Shown here one piece after another: positions 6,521-12,114 of a stretch of 18,905 nt of DNA. The DNA lies in assembly GCA_022360075.1 (NCBI GenBank), contig JAKSDN010000996.1, positions 1-18,905 of the forward strand, written 5' to 3'. A program made the position numbers and the translations under genes. The notes below the pieces were generated by a model that searched no databases, had not been told where the DNA came from, and saw only the letters and a list, made by a program, of their open reading frames with translations. Source of the stretch: Kiloniellales bacterium. Its GTDB lineage: Bacteria; Pseudomonadota; Alphaproteobacteria; Kiloniellales; JAKSDN01. Within the stretch, counting starts at the first letter, position 1, and each line of letters opens with the position of its first letter.

Positions 6521-7453
6521 ATGAACCTGCGCGATCTGCGTTACCTGGTCGCCGTCGCCGAGAAGCGCCACTTCGGCCAGGCGGCGGAGGCCTGCCACGT
6601 CAGCCAGCCGACACTGAGCGCCCAGCTCAAGAAGCTCGAGGGCTATCTCGGCGTGACGCTGATCGAGCGCACCAACAAGAGCGTCGCGATCACCCCGATC
6701 GGCGAGGCGATCCTGGCGCGGGCCCGCTTGGCCGTGGAGCAGGCCGACGCCATCGTCCAGATCGCCCGCAGCCACCGCGACCCCATGGCCGGACCCTTTC
6801 GCCTCGGGGTGATCCCGACACTCGGGCCCTACCTCATTCCGCTCCTGCTGGGGCCCTTGCGGGCGCGCTTTCCCGATTTCGAGCTGATCCTCTCCGAGGA
6901 GACCACGGCGCGCCTGCTGGCCCGGCTGGAGGCCCACGAGATCGATGCGGCGCTGCTGGCAACGGTGACCGAGGATTCGCGCCTGGACGAGATCGCCCTG
7001 TTCGACGAGCCTTTCTGGCTCGCCTATCCGCGTGGCCACGCCTTCGATCAGCAGGAGGAGATCGGCGAGCGCGAGCTGCAGGAAGCCGATCTCCTGCTGC
7101 TCGCCGACGGGCACTGTCTGCGCGATCAGGTGCGGGAGGTCTGCCGCGGGGCCACGGACGCGGCGGACGATGCGGTCGGCGATCTGCGGGCGAGCAGCCT
7201 GGAGACCATCCTGCAGCTCGTCGCCGCCGGCTACGGCTGCACGCTGGTGCCGGCGCTCGCCATGCGCGGGCCCTGGACGACCGACATGGGGGTGATGAGC
7301 CGGAGCCTGGACCTGCCGAGCGCGCGGCGCCGGGTGCGCCTGGTCTTCCGCGCCAGTTTCCCGCGCCGCGCCGCGCTCGAGGCCATCGCGAGCCTGACCC
7401 TGGCGCAGCTCCCCAACACCGTCAGCGCCCTTCCGGAGCGGCTGTCGGCCTAG
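6521..7453 (+). CDS. oxyR: Hydrogen peroxide-sensing LysR-type regulator OxyR
   Basis: A 310-residue LysR-type regulator. The ATG at 6521 begins MNLRDLRYLVAVAEKRHFGQ, matching the usual OxyR start, so the longer open frame from 6437 is not used. The N-terminal winged helix-turn-helix covers about residues 1-60 (HVSQPTLSAQLKKLE is the recognition helix region) and the effector domain about 90-300. The redox pair is present with E. coli numbering: Cys199 in DGHCLRDQ and Cys208 in REVCRG. GVIPTLGPYLIP and SSLETILQLVAAGYG are further OxyR-type segments. In the family, peroxide oxidises the two cysteines to a disulfide, which switches DNA binding and activates defence genes. No catalase or peroxiredoxin gene is adjacent. 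The neighbour is a divergent metal-transporter-like gene, which suggests a link to manganese or another metal. Confidence 0.95.
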   Translation: MNLRDLRYLVAVAEKRHFGQAAEACHVSQPTLSAQLKKLEGYLGVTLIERTNKSVAITPIGEAILARARLAVEQADAIVQIARSHRDPMAGPFRLGVIPTLGPYLIPLLLGPLRARFPDFELILSEETTARLLARLEAHEIDAALLATVTEDSRLDEIALFDEPFWLAYPRGHAFDQQEEIGERELQEADLLLLADGHCLRDQVREVCRGATDAADDAVGDLRASSLETILQLVAAGYGCTLVPALAMRGPWTTDMGVMSRSLDLPSARRRVRLVFRASFPRRAALEAIASLTLAQLPNTVSALPERLSA

Positions 7454-7527
7454 CCGGTTGCGTTTTCCCCCGCGTGTCGTTTGTGGGCGTTCAAACTTTG
7501 TTTACGACTGCGCCCCAGGCTGATCTT

Positions 7528-7549
7528 TGCGACCGGTTTTTTGGTCGCA
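7528..7549. promoter_or_regulatory. Hairpin in the leader of the small gene at 7572
   Basis: Arms TGCGACC (7528-7534) and GGTCGCA (7543-7549) flank the loop GGTTTTTT. It lies after the oxyR stop and 22 bases before the next start. It may be a weak terminator of oxyR or a leader hairpin. The T-run is in the loop and not after the stem, so intrinsic termination on the plus strand is doubtful. Confidence 0.35.
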
Positions 7550-7571
7550 TCGCCGCGCCGCATTGTTTTGA

Positions 7572-7835
7572 ATGGATAGTGTCATGCCATTGCTGAAAGC
7601 CGTTCTTTTGATCTGCGCGCTCGACGTGGCGCCCGCCGATTGCCGGCCGGAAACCGCGATCCACGTCATCGCCGGACCGGAGGCCGGGGCGCTCGCCGCC
7701 TGCGGCCTACAGTCCCAGGCCTTGCTGGCGCAGTCGGCGCTCGCGCGGGAGGTGGGCGAGCGAAGCTATCTTAAGGTGATGTGCCGCACCGAAGTCGGGC
7801 AGGTCCCGACGCGTCCGGCGCGAGAGCTGCTTTAG
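7572..7835 (+). CDS. Small hypothetical protein, 87 residues
   Basis: A short frame with ATG at 7572 and a second possible ATG at 7584 (MPLLKAVLLICALDVAP). The N-terminal part is hydrophobic and followed by ADCRPETAIHVIAGPE. Three cysteines beyond the first segment (in ADCRPE, AACGLQ and MCRTEV) could form disulfides if the protein is exported. I have the impression that similar short Cys-containing proteins occur in related bacteria, but I cannot name a family. The upstream ribosome site is poor, which makes the choice of start uncertain. It converges on the next small gene with a four-base overlap of the ends. Confidence 0.5.
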   Translation: MDSVMPLLKAVLLICALDVAPADCRPETAIHVIAGPEAGALAACGLQSQALLAQSALAREVGERSYLKVMCRTEVGQVPTRPARELL

Positions 7836-8020
7836 GCCGACTGGCGAAGCGCGGGCGCGTTCTCGCTCTCGCCCTCTTCCTCGCCTTTGCGGGCCAGGGT
7901 CTCGCGCGCGATTCGTTTAGCCTGGATCTCGCGAAAGACCTCTTCGTAGCTGCGCAACGGCCTGCGCAGATAGGGGCTGACGGTATCTTCGTCTCTTTCC
8001 CTCGTGGCTTTCTGCGTCAT
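7832..8020 (-). CDS. Small charged hypothetical protein, 62 residues
   Basis: A short hydrophilic protein starting MTQKATRERDED, with a central SPYLRRPLRSYEEVFREI segment followed by a helical, charge-rich stretch (RIARETLARKGEEEGESE). The SPYLRRPLRSYEEV core looks like a short motif I associate with small conserved alphaproteobacterial proteins, but I know no function for it. It has no signal peptide or membrane segment. A GGGAAG lies upstream at ribosome-site distance from the ATG. It follows the 69-residue minus-strand gene after 65 bases, so the two may be cotranscribed. Confidence 0.5.
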   Translation of the reverse strand: MTQKATRERDEDTVSPYLRRPLRSYEEVFREIQAKRIARETLARKGEEEGESENAPALRQSA

Positions 8021-8085
8021 GGCACTTCCCGATCCGATTCACGCGTCGCTCTGCCGCTTTGGTCCGTGGATTGTGCTTGAACGTC

Positions 8086-8295
8086 TCACGCGTCCTTTTC
8101 CGTCATGGCGGCGGGCTCGCTGCTCTGCGAGCCTTCGATGCTGGGCAGGAGGGGCTCGACAGCGCTGCCCTTGCCGTCGCTGTCGGCTCTGGCGGCTGCA
8201 TAAACCAGGATGACAGCCATCAGGGTCAGAGCCAGCACGAGCGCACGCGGCAGCAGGCGGCGAACCCGGTCGGCTCGTGTTGCGGTCTGGGACAT
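8086..8295 (-). CDS. Small membrane-anchored or secreted hypothetical protein, 69 residues
   Basis: It starts MSQTATRADRVRRLLPRA, with positive charges followed by one hydrophobic segment (about residues 18-37, LVLALTLMAVILVYAAARA). The remaining 32 residues are polar and Ser/Glu-rich. This is the layout of a signal-anchored protein or one with a cleaved signal (after AARA). An AGGAAG ribosome-site-like sequence precedes the ATG. No family is recognised. It is probably first in a two-gene minus-strand unit with the 62-residue gene. Confidence 0.5.
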   Translation of the reverse strand: MSQTATRADRVRRLLPRALVLALTLMAVILVYAAARADSDGKGSAVEPLLPSIEGSQSSEPAAMTEKDA

Positions 8296-8661
8296 GGTCC
8301 GGCTTCCTGTCGTTGTTTATCGTTTCTTTGTCTGGCTCTCGCGCGTCCCTGCGGGCGGCCGCCGGCTCCAGCTTACGGACCGGCCCATGCCGCTCGAACA
8401 GCCCGGCGCCGCAATCGATCTAGTAGTTCACGATTAGGCGCAGTGAGAAAACGCACCTCTGACGCAGTTTTCTCGGCCGCGTCGAGGTCCAAATCGTGAC
8501 CCACGGAGATTTCTGTCGCGCTTCGACCGGCGCCCGATTTGTTTCGATTGTTTCAGCGGCGGCCGAAGCCGCGTCTGGCCTGCCCGGCGTCACAGAGAAG
8601 TTACTGTGCGGGCCGGGCCGCGAGGTGATTAGATTCAACCTTGCTGGGAGGGCAGGGACCC
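8296..8661. other. Intergenic gap before the MBL-fold gene
   Basis: A 366-base stretch between divergent starts (8295 minus and 8662 plus). The frame at 8420-8638 (minus) has low-complexity, shadow-like composition and no good start signal. The one clear structure is the hairpin at 8445-8474. Promoters for both flanking genes should lie here, but no strong -35/-10 pair stands out. Confidence 0.5.
8445..8474. terminator. AT-edged hairpin in the divergent gap
   Basis: Arms GAGAAAAC (8445-8452) and GTTTTCTC (8467-8474) pair perfectly. Two more GC pairs extend the stem past a one-base bulge. It lies between divergent genes, so it is not an obvious gene terminator. It could end a small transcript, act as a leader element, or bind a regulator. 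Confidence 0.35.
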
Positions 8662-9588
8662 ATGAGCAAGCAAAAGACGATTGCGCTGGGTGCGGCGGTC
8701 TGCGCGCTGATGGCCGGTGGCTTGGTCTCGCAGGTTTGGGGCCAGATGAACGCCTGGATGTCGAGCTCGAACCACAACCGCATGATCGAGATCCAGGAAC
8801 AGGGCGGAGTGCGCGAAAGCACCGGCAAGGTCGAGATCGCCTATTTCAGCAACAGCGCTTTCCGCGTGACCTCGCCGCGCGGCATCACGCTGCTGGTCGA
8901 TCCCTGGCGCAACGACCCTTCCGGGGCCTGGGGCCTCTGGTACCGGGTCGAGTTTCCCATGACCGCGGTCGACATCGGCCTTTCGACCCATGCCCATTTC
9001 GACCACGACGCGCTGGACCGGCTCGATGCCCACATGCTGCTCGACCGCATGGCCGGCACTTTCACCCTCGGCGACCTCAAGATCATGGGCATCGCCGACA
9101 AGCACGTTTGCCGGGCCGAGGGGACCGTGCGCTGGACCGAGGCGGTCAAGCAGTTCGGCGGCCAGGAGCCCTGCCCGCCGAACAATCTGCGGCATCTCGA
9201 CAACACCATGTACCTGATCGAGACCGGCGGCATGAGGCTCCTGATGTGGGGCGACAACCGGCCCGATCCGCCGCAGCGGATCTGGGATCAGATCCGCGAC
9301 GTCGACGTGGTCTTCCTGCCGGTCGACAGCTCGGGCCACATCCTGACCCACGCGCGCGCCGACGAGGTCGCCGAGCGCCTCGGCGCCAAGGTGATCATTC
9401 CGCACCACTACCTGGTGCCGGAGACGACCTTCTTCACCTCGACGCTGGAGCCGGCCCTCGACTATACAACGTCGCACAAGAGCCATGATCTGACCGACTC
9501 CGCCACGATCGAGCTCGGCCCCGACGACATCGCTGGCAAATCGATGCACGTCATCTACTTCGGCTCGAACAACATGGTGAAGATGTAG
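8662..9588 (+). CDS. MBL-fold metallo-hydrolase, UlaG-like, exported or membrane-anchored
   Basis: A 308-residue protein from the ATG at 8662 (MSKQKTIALG). An in-frame TTG at 8641 is less likely because the signal segment starts with MSKQK. Residues 5-27 are hydrophobic and act as a signal peptide or anchor, so the enzyme probably works in the periplasm. The metal-binding motif is H110-x-H112-x-D114-H115 (STHAHFDHD). It is followed by LMWGDNRPD with Asp198 and IPHHY with His248/His249, as in UlaG-type (Lactamase_B_2/3) hydrolases. Such enzymes cut lactones or phosphodiesters, or are N-acyl-phosphatidylethanolamine phospholipase-like. The substrate here is unknown. A GGAGG lies about twelve bases before the ATG. 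The gene stands alone between two gaps. Confidence 0.85.
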   Translation: MSKQKTIALGAAVCALMAGGLVSQVWGQMNAWMSSSNHNRMIEIQEQGGVRESTGKVEIAYFSNSAFRVTSPRGITLLVDPWRNDPSGAWGLWYRVEFPMTAVDIGLSTHAHFDHDALDRLDAHMLLDRMAGTFTLGDLKIMGIADKHVCRAEGTVRWTEAVKQFGGQEPCPPNNLRHLDNTMYLIETGGMRLLMWGDNRPDPPQRIWDQIRDVDVVFLPVDSSGHILTHARADEVAERLGAKVIIPHHYLVPETTFFTSTLEPALDYTTSHKSHDLTDSATIELGPDDIAGKSMHVIYFGSNNMVKM

Positions 9589-9688
9589 CCGAGGCTTCGC
9601 CTCACTTACTCAAGTGGGGCCACGTAAGGGCTTTTCTCGGCCGTCGGCCAGGCTTGCCAGCGGACCTTCGGAGTCTGGGATGAACAAG

Positions 9689-9734
9689 GTGCGTCCTTCG
9701 AGACGCCCGCTACCGCGGGCTCCTCAGGATGAGG
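9689..9734 (+). repeat. Palindromic intergenic repeat, family 1, left copy
   Basis: A 46-base element beginning GTGCGTCCTTCGAGACGC and ending CTCCTCAGGATGAGG, with an internal mini-hairpin (CCCGC-tacc-GCGGG). It is the inverted partner of the copy at 9762-9807. The two differ mostly in the central mini-hairpin, where compensatory changes keep the stem. I recall elements of this look as dispersed repeats in alphaproteobacterial genomes. Confidence 0.8.
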
Positions 9735-9761
9735 TCTTTTCTTAGTGCCACCAAGACTTCA

Positions 9762-9807
9762 CCTCATCCTGAGGAGTGCCCTTCAGGGCGCGTCTCGAAG
9801 GATGCAC
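9762..9807 (-). repeat. Palindromic intergenic repeat, family 1, right copy
   Basis: A 46-base element beginning CCTCATCCTGAGGAG and ending CGTCTCGAAGGATGCAC, with a central GCCC-ttca-GGGC mini-hairpin. It is the reverse complement type of the copy at 9689-9734. Together they could form a large cruciform with a 27-base loop (9735-9761). Its last bases contain the ATG at 9802 that begins the next gene and the AAGG just before it. Confidence 0.8.
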
Positions 9808-11097
9808 GACAGGCCTGCAGCGCGCCTCTCCTTGCCTGCACGCCTGCGCCGTACCGCGATCGCCACCGCTCTCCTTTTGTTCGCCGCTGCCTCGGTCGGC
9901 ACCGCCTCCGCCCACTTCCTGCTCAACATCAACATCCGCGTCATCCACGTCGAGCACCTCGACGAAGGGCTGCGGCTCTATATACGCCTGCCCATGCCTT
10001 TCCTCGTGGCCGACAAGCTCGGGCCCGCGCGGGCGGGTGGGATTCGCGCGCCGGCGCCCTTTACCACCAACGTGATCGAGGGCGGAGAACTGATGCATTA
10101 CGTCGACCCCGACGCGCTGGAGGCCGATCCGACCGGCCTCGGCCGAATCGTGGCCGAGGGCCATCGCCTGGCGGTCGGAGACCAGCCGCTCGAGCCGGTT
10201 GTGGAGGCGCTGCGGGCCTATCCCGCTTGGACGCAACCACCCTTTCGGACGTTGCAGCAAGCCCGGGCGGCGCTGCGCGGCCCGCCTTTTCCGCCCGATA
10301 CACCAGCCAGCTATGTCGGCGATACGGTTATCGACGTCGCGCTGTTCTACGCCGCGCCCGGGCCGGTGAAGCGCTACAGCCTCGCCGGCCGGTTGCGCCC
10401 CGGGCTTCCAAGCGAAGACGAGCTCGCCAACATCTTGCTCGATCATCTCGACGGCAATACCCAGGTCCACCGTGTTCAGGGCCTGCTCGAGGAACCCTAC
10501 GAGGTCGCGCGCTCGGCGCTGGCGGCGGCCTGGAGTTTCGTGATCGAGGGCATACGTCACATCCTCGAAGGCCTCGACCACGTGCTCTTCGTGCTCTGCA
10601 TGACGATCGGGGCTTGGCGCATCGGCGCTCTGCTGTGGCGCGTGACCGGCTTCACCCTGGGCCATAGCGTCACGTTGGCCGCCGGCTTCTTCGGCTTCGC
10701 GCCCGCTGGCGCCTGGTTCGTGCCCAGCGTCGAGGCGGCAATCGCCGCCTCGATCGTCTATGCCGGTGTCGTCGCGCTCTGGGGCCGCGAGCGCGCCGCT
10801 ACCTTCTTCGTCACCTTGCTGATCGGGCTGCTGCACGGCTTCGGCTTCGCCTTCGTGCTGCGCGACATCCTTCGGATCGATGCCGCCAACCTTTGGGTCA
10901 GCCTCGCGGCCTTCAATGTCGGGGTCGAGCTCGGCCAGGTGTTGATCGTGTTCGCGGCCTGGCCGCTGCTGATGCTCGCCACGCGCCGTTCCGAGCGCCT
11001 GGGGCGCGGCACGCGCATCGCCGTCGCCTTGCCTTGCGTCGCGGTCGCCGCGATCTGGACCGGCGAGCGCTTGGGCTTGCTTCTGCAGTCCGTGTGA
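9802..11097 (+). CDS. HupE/UreJ-family membrane protein
   Basis: A 431-residue protein from the ATG at 9802. A signal peptide spans residues 1-37 (ATALLLFAAASVGTASA, cut before HFLLN). The segment to about residue 250 is probably periplasmic. About six to seven membrane helices follow, with family-type polar motifs inside them: GIRHILEGLDHVLFVL, FTLGHSVTLAAGFFG, IGLLHGFGFAFVLRD and AAFNVGVELGQVLIVF. The His-rich GLDH, LGHS and LHGFG motifs are typical of HupE/UreJ proteins, thought to move or bind nickel or another metal. The long N-terminal domain matches the HupE_UreJ_2 type. No hydrogenase or urease genes are in the window, so the substrate is open. The start is odd: ATG and AAGG lie in a palindromic repeat, and upstream in-frame sequence back to 9745 is also repeat. 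A downstream start near the signal peptide cannot be excluded. Confidence 0.85.
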   Translation: MHDRPAARLSLPARLRRTAIATALLLFAAASVGTASAHFLLNINIRVIHVEHLDEGLRLYIRLPMPFLVADKLGPARAGGIRAPAPFTTNVIEGGELMHYVDPDALEADPTGLGRIVAEGHRLAVGDQPLEPVVEALRAYPAWTQPPFRTLQQARAALRGPPFPPDTPASYVGDTVIDVALFYAAPGPVKRYSLAGRLRPGLPSEDELANILLDHLDGNTQVHRVQGLLEEPYEVARSALAAAWSFVIEGIRHILEGLDHVLFVLCMTIGAWRIGALLWRVTGFTLGHSVTLAAGFFGFAPAGAWFVPSVEAAIAASIVYAGVVALWGRERAATFFVTLLIGLLHGFGFAFVLRDILRIDAANLWVSLAAFNVGVELGQVLIVFAAWPLLMLATRRSERLGRGTRIAVALPCVAVAAIWTGERLGLLLQSV

Positions 11098-11154
11098 GCC
11101 GCGGTCGCGCTCACGCGGAGATGACGGAAACTCTCGAAACTTGACGTTGCCGTG

Positions 11155-11176
11155 AGGAGTGACAGCGGTCACTCCT
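11155..11176. promoter_or_regulatory. Nine-bp inverted repeat after the HupE-like gene
   Basis: Arms AGGAGTGAC (11155-11163) and GTCACTCCT (11168-11176) are perfectly complementary around AGCG. It lies 58 bases after the HupE-like stop and 64 before the next start, just downstream of a TTGACG at 11141. It may be an operator, a leader hairpin, or a terminator without a T-run. Confidence 0.45.
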
Positions 11177-11239
11177 GGCCGAACCGGGCCGCGCCACATG
11201 TCGGGCAAGACAGGAAACCGACATGAAGGGAAACGAGCC

Positions 11240-11530
11240 ATGTCCAGCATCGTCAAGACGACGGCCATCGCCGTCCTGAGCGCCGCCACCCTCGCTTTCG
11301 CCGCCGTCTCCACCGCCCAGGCCGGCGGCGGCAACGGCACCGAGATCCGCTGGGAGCGGGCGCTCGAGAGGCAGGTCAACGAACGCAGCGCTTTCTCGCA
11401 ACGCGCGACGACCTCGGTCAGCGACGCCGAAGAGAGGTCCGAAGCGCTCTTCTCGCCCTACAGCCACCGCGGCGCCGAGCAGCTCAAGCGCGAGCGCTTT
11501 CCGAGCGGCATCGAAGGCGGCGCGAACTGA
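11240..11530 (+). CDS. Small secreted hypothetical protein, 96 residues
   Basis: The ATG at 11240 (MSSIVKTTAIAVLSAATLAF) gives a textbook signal peptide, likely cut after STAQA at residue 28. An AAGGGAAA ribosome site precedes it. The open frame back to 11159 crosses the inverted repeat and is not coding. The mature part, about 68 residues, starts GGGNGTEIRWERALERQ and is charged and probably helical, with no cysteines and no known motif. It probably resides in the periplasm. A strong hairpin (11549-11582) and a 40-residue ORF follow. I do not recognise the family. Confidence 0.7.
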   Translation: MSSIVKTTAIAVLSAATLAFAAVSTAQAGGGNGTEIRWERALERQVNERSAFSQRATTSVSDAEERSEALFSPYSHRGAEQLKRERFPSGIEGGAN

Positions 11531-11548
11531 CGAGACCAATTTCGGCAG

Positions 11549-11582
11549 GCCGACGGCTCCAACGCGACCCGGAGCCGTCGGC
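11549..11582. terminator. Strong 12-bp hairpin between two small genes
   Basis: Arms GCCGACGGCTCC (11549-11560) and GGAGCCGTCGGC (11571-11582) are perfectly complementary around a ten-base loop. There is no T-run on the plus strand after it (GAATACGACGGG). It starts 19 bases after a stop codon and ends 21 bases before the next start. It may therefore be a partial terminator or an mRNA stabiliser that separates expression of the two small genes. Confidence 0.55.
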
Positions 11583-11603
11583 GAATACGACGGGAGGGCT
11601 GTC

Positions 11604-11726
11604 ATGATTCTCAGGCTTCTGACTTCCGGCTTTCGGGTGCTCGCTAGGCTGGCGCTGCGTGCCGACGATCTCCTCCTCATCGACCGCTACAACAGGATGT
11701 ACCAGCAGCGCGTCTCGTTTCGCTGA
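11604..11726 (+). CDS. 40-residue small protein
   Basis: ATG at 11604 with a strong GGGAGGG ribosome site six bases upstream, ending with TGA at 11724-11726. The peptide begins MILRLLTSGFRVLARLALR, continues ADDLLLIDRYN and ends RMYQQRVSFR. The N-terminal half is an amphipathic, basic-hydrophobic stretch that could lie on the membrane, and the tail is basic and polar. It directly follows the 96-residue secreted protein and the hairpin at 11549-11582, so it may belong to the same transcript. No family is recognised. The strong ribosome site is the main evidence; length alone would not support it. Confidence 0.5.
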   Translation: MILRLLTSGFRVLARLALRADDLLLIDRYNRMYQQRVSFR

Positions 11727-11829
11727 GCTACGACGCCATTTGGCTCCGCCTGTCCGCCGTCGGCATGGTGTCCTGCCAAGATTCTCTCATCCTGAAACAG
11801 GGTGCATTCAAACAGTTCAAGGTTTATCC

Positions 11830-11858
11830 CCTCATGCCGAGCCTGTCGAAGCGTGAGG
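11830..11858 (+). repeat. 29-base dispersed repeat, family 2, copy A
   Basis: It begins CCTCATGCCGAG and ends GTCGAAGCGTGAGG. The ends are inverted (CCTCA/TGAGG), giving a partial palindrome. It is in inverted orientation to copy B, 33 bases away, and matches copy C at 14278 at all but two positions. This sequence type is familiar as a dispersed element in many alphaproteobacterial genomes. Confidence 0.75.
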
Positions 11859-11891
11859 ATTGCTCGGTTCAATCGGCCAAGCCAGAGCGAC

Positions 11892-11920
11892 CCTCACCCT
11901 TCGACAAGCTCAGGATGAGG
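11892..11920 (-). repeat. 29-base dispersed repeat, family 2, copy B
   Basis: Reverse orientation. On the minus strand it begins CCTCATCCTGAGCTTG and ends TCGAAGGGTGAGG. With copy A it forms a large potential cruciform over 11830-11920. Confidence 0.75.
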
Positions 11921-12010
11921 GTCTTGGGGTTCAGTGGGCACAGGCCGGCAAGAATCAGATCGAGTTTACTCTCAGGAAAGTAACGGTGCACGGCGCCAGC
12001 CTGCCGCCGC

Positions 12011-12044
12011 AAAAAGGGCCGCCGGACTTTGATGCCGGCGGCCC
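12011..12044 (-). terminator. Intrinsic terminator of the TPR gene
   Basis: Read on the minus strand, GGGCCGCCGG and CCGGCGGCCC pair perfectly over ten bases around a nine-base loop, followed at once by TTTTT. It lies 70 bases after the TPR-protein stop. This is the clearest rho-independent terminator in the window. Confidence 0.85.
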
Positions 12045-12114
12045 GAGTTTGGAGGCATGGAGGCGGTGAACCTGTCGCTTGCGATTCCTGCGATCCGGGT
12101 CGGGCGTCGCGGCT

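Larger units (their letters stand above)
11727..12114. other. Repeat-bearing intergenic gap
   Basis: 388 bases without a convincing gene. It holds two copies of a 29-base repeat in opposite orientation (11830-11858 and 11892-11920) and a clear minus-strand terminator (12011-12044). The short open frames here run through the repeats and look like chance. Confidence 0.65.

Noticed and set aside
8420..8638. 72-codon minus-strand frame
   Set aside because: It crosses the AT-edged hairpin, and its composition looks random.
9742..11379. 545-codon minus-strand frame
   Set aside because: Antisense shadow of the HupE-like gene and the following small gene; no domain and no sensible start.
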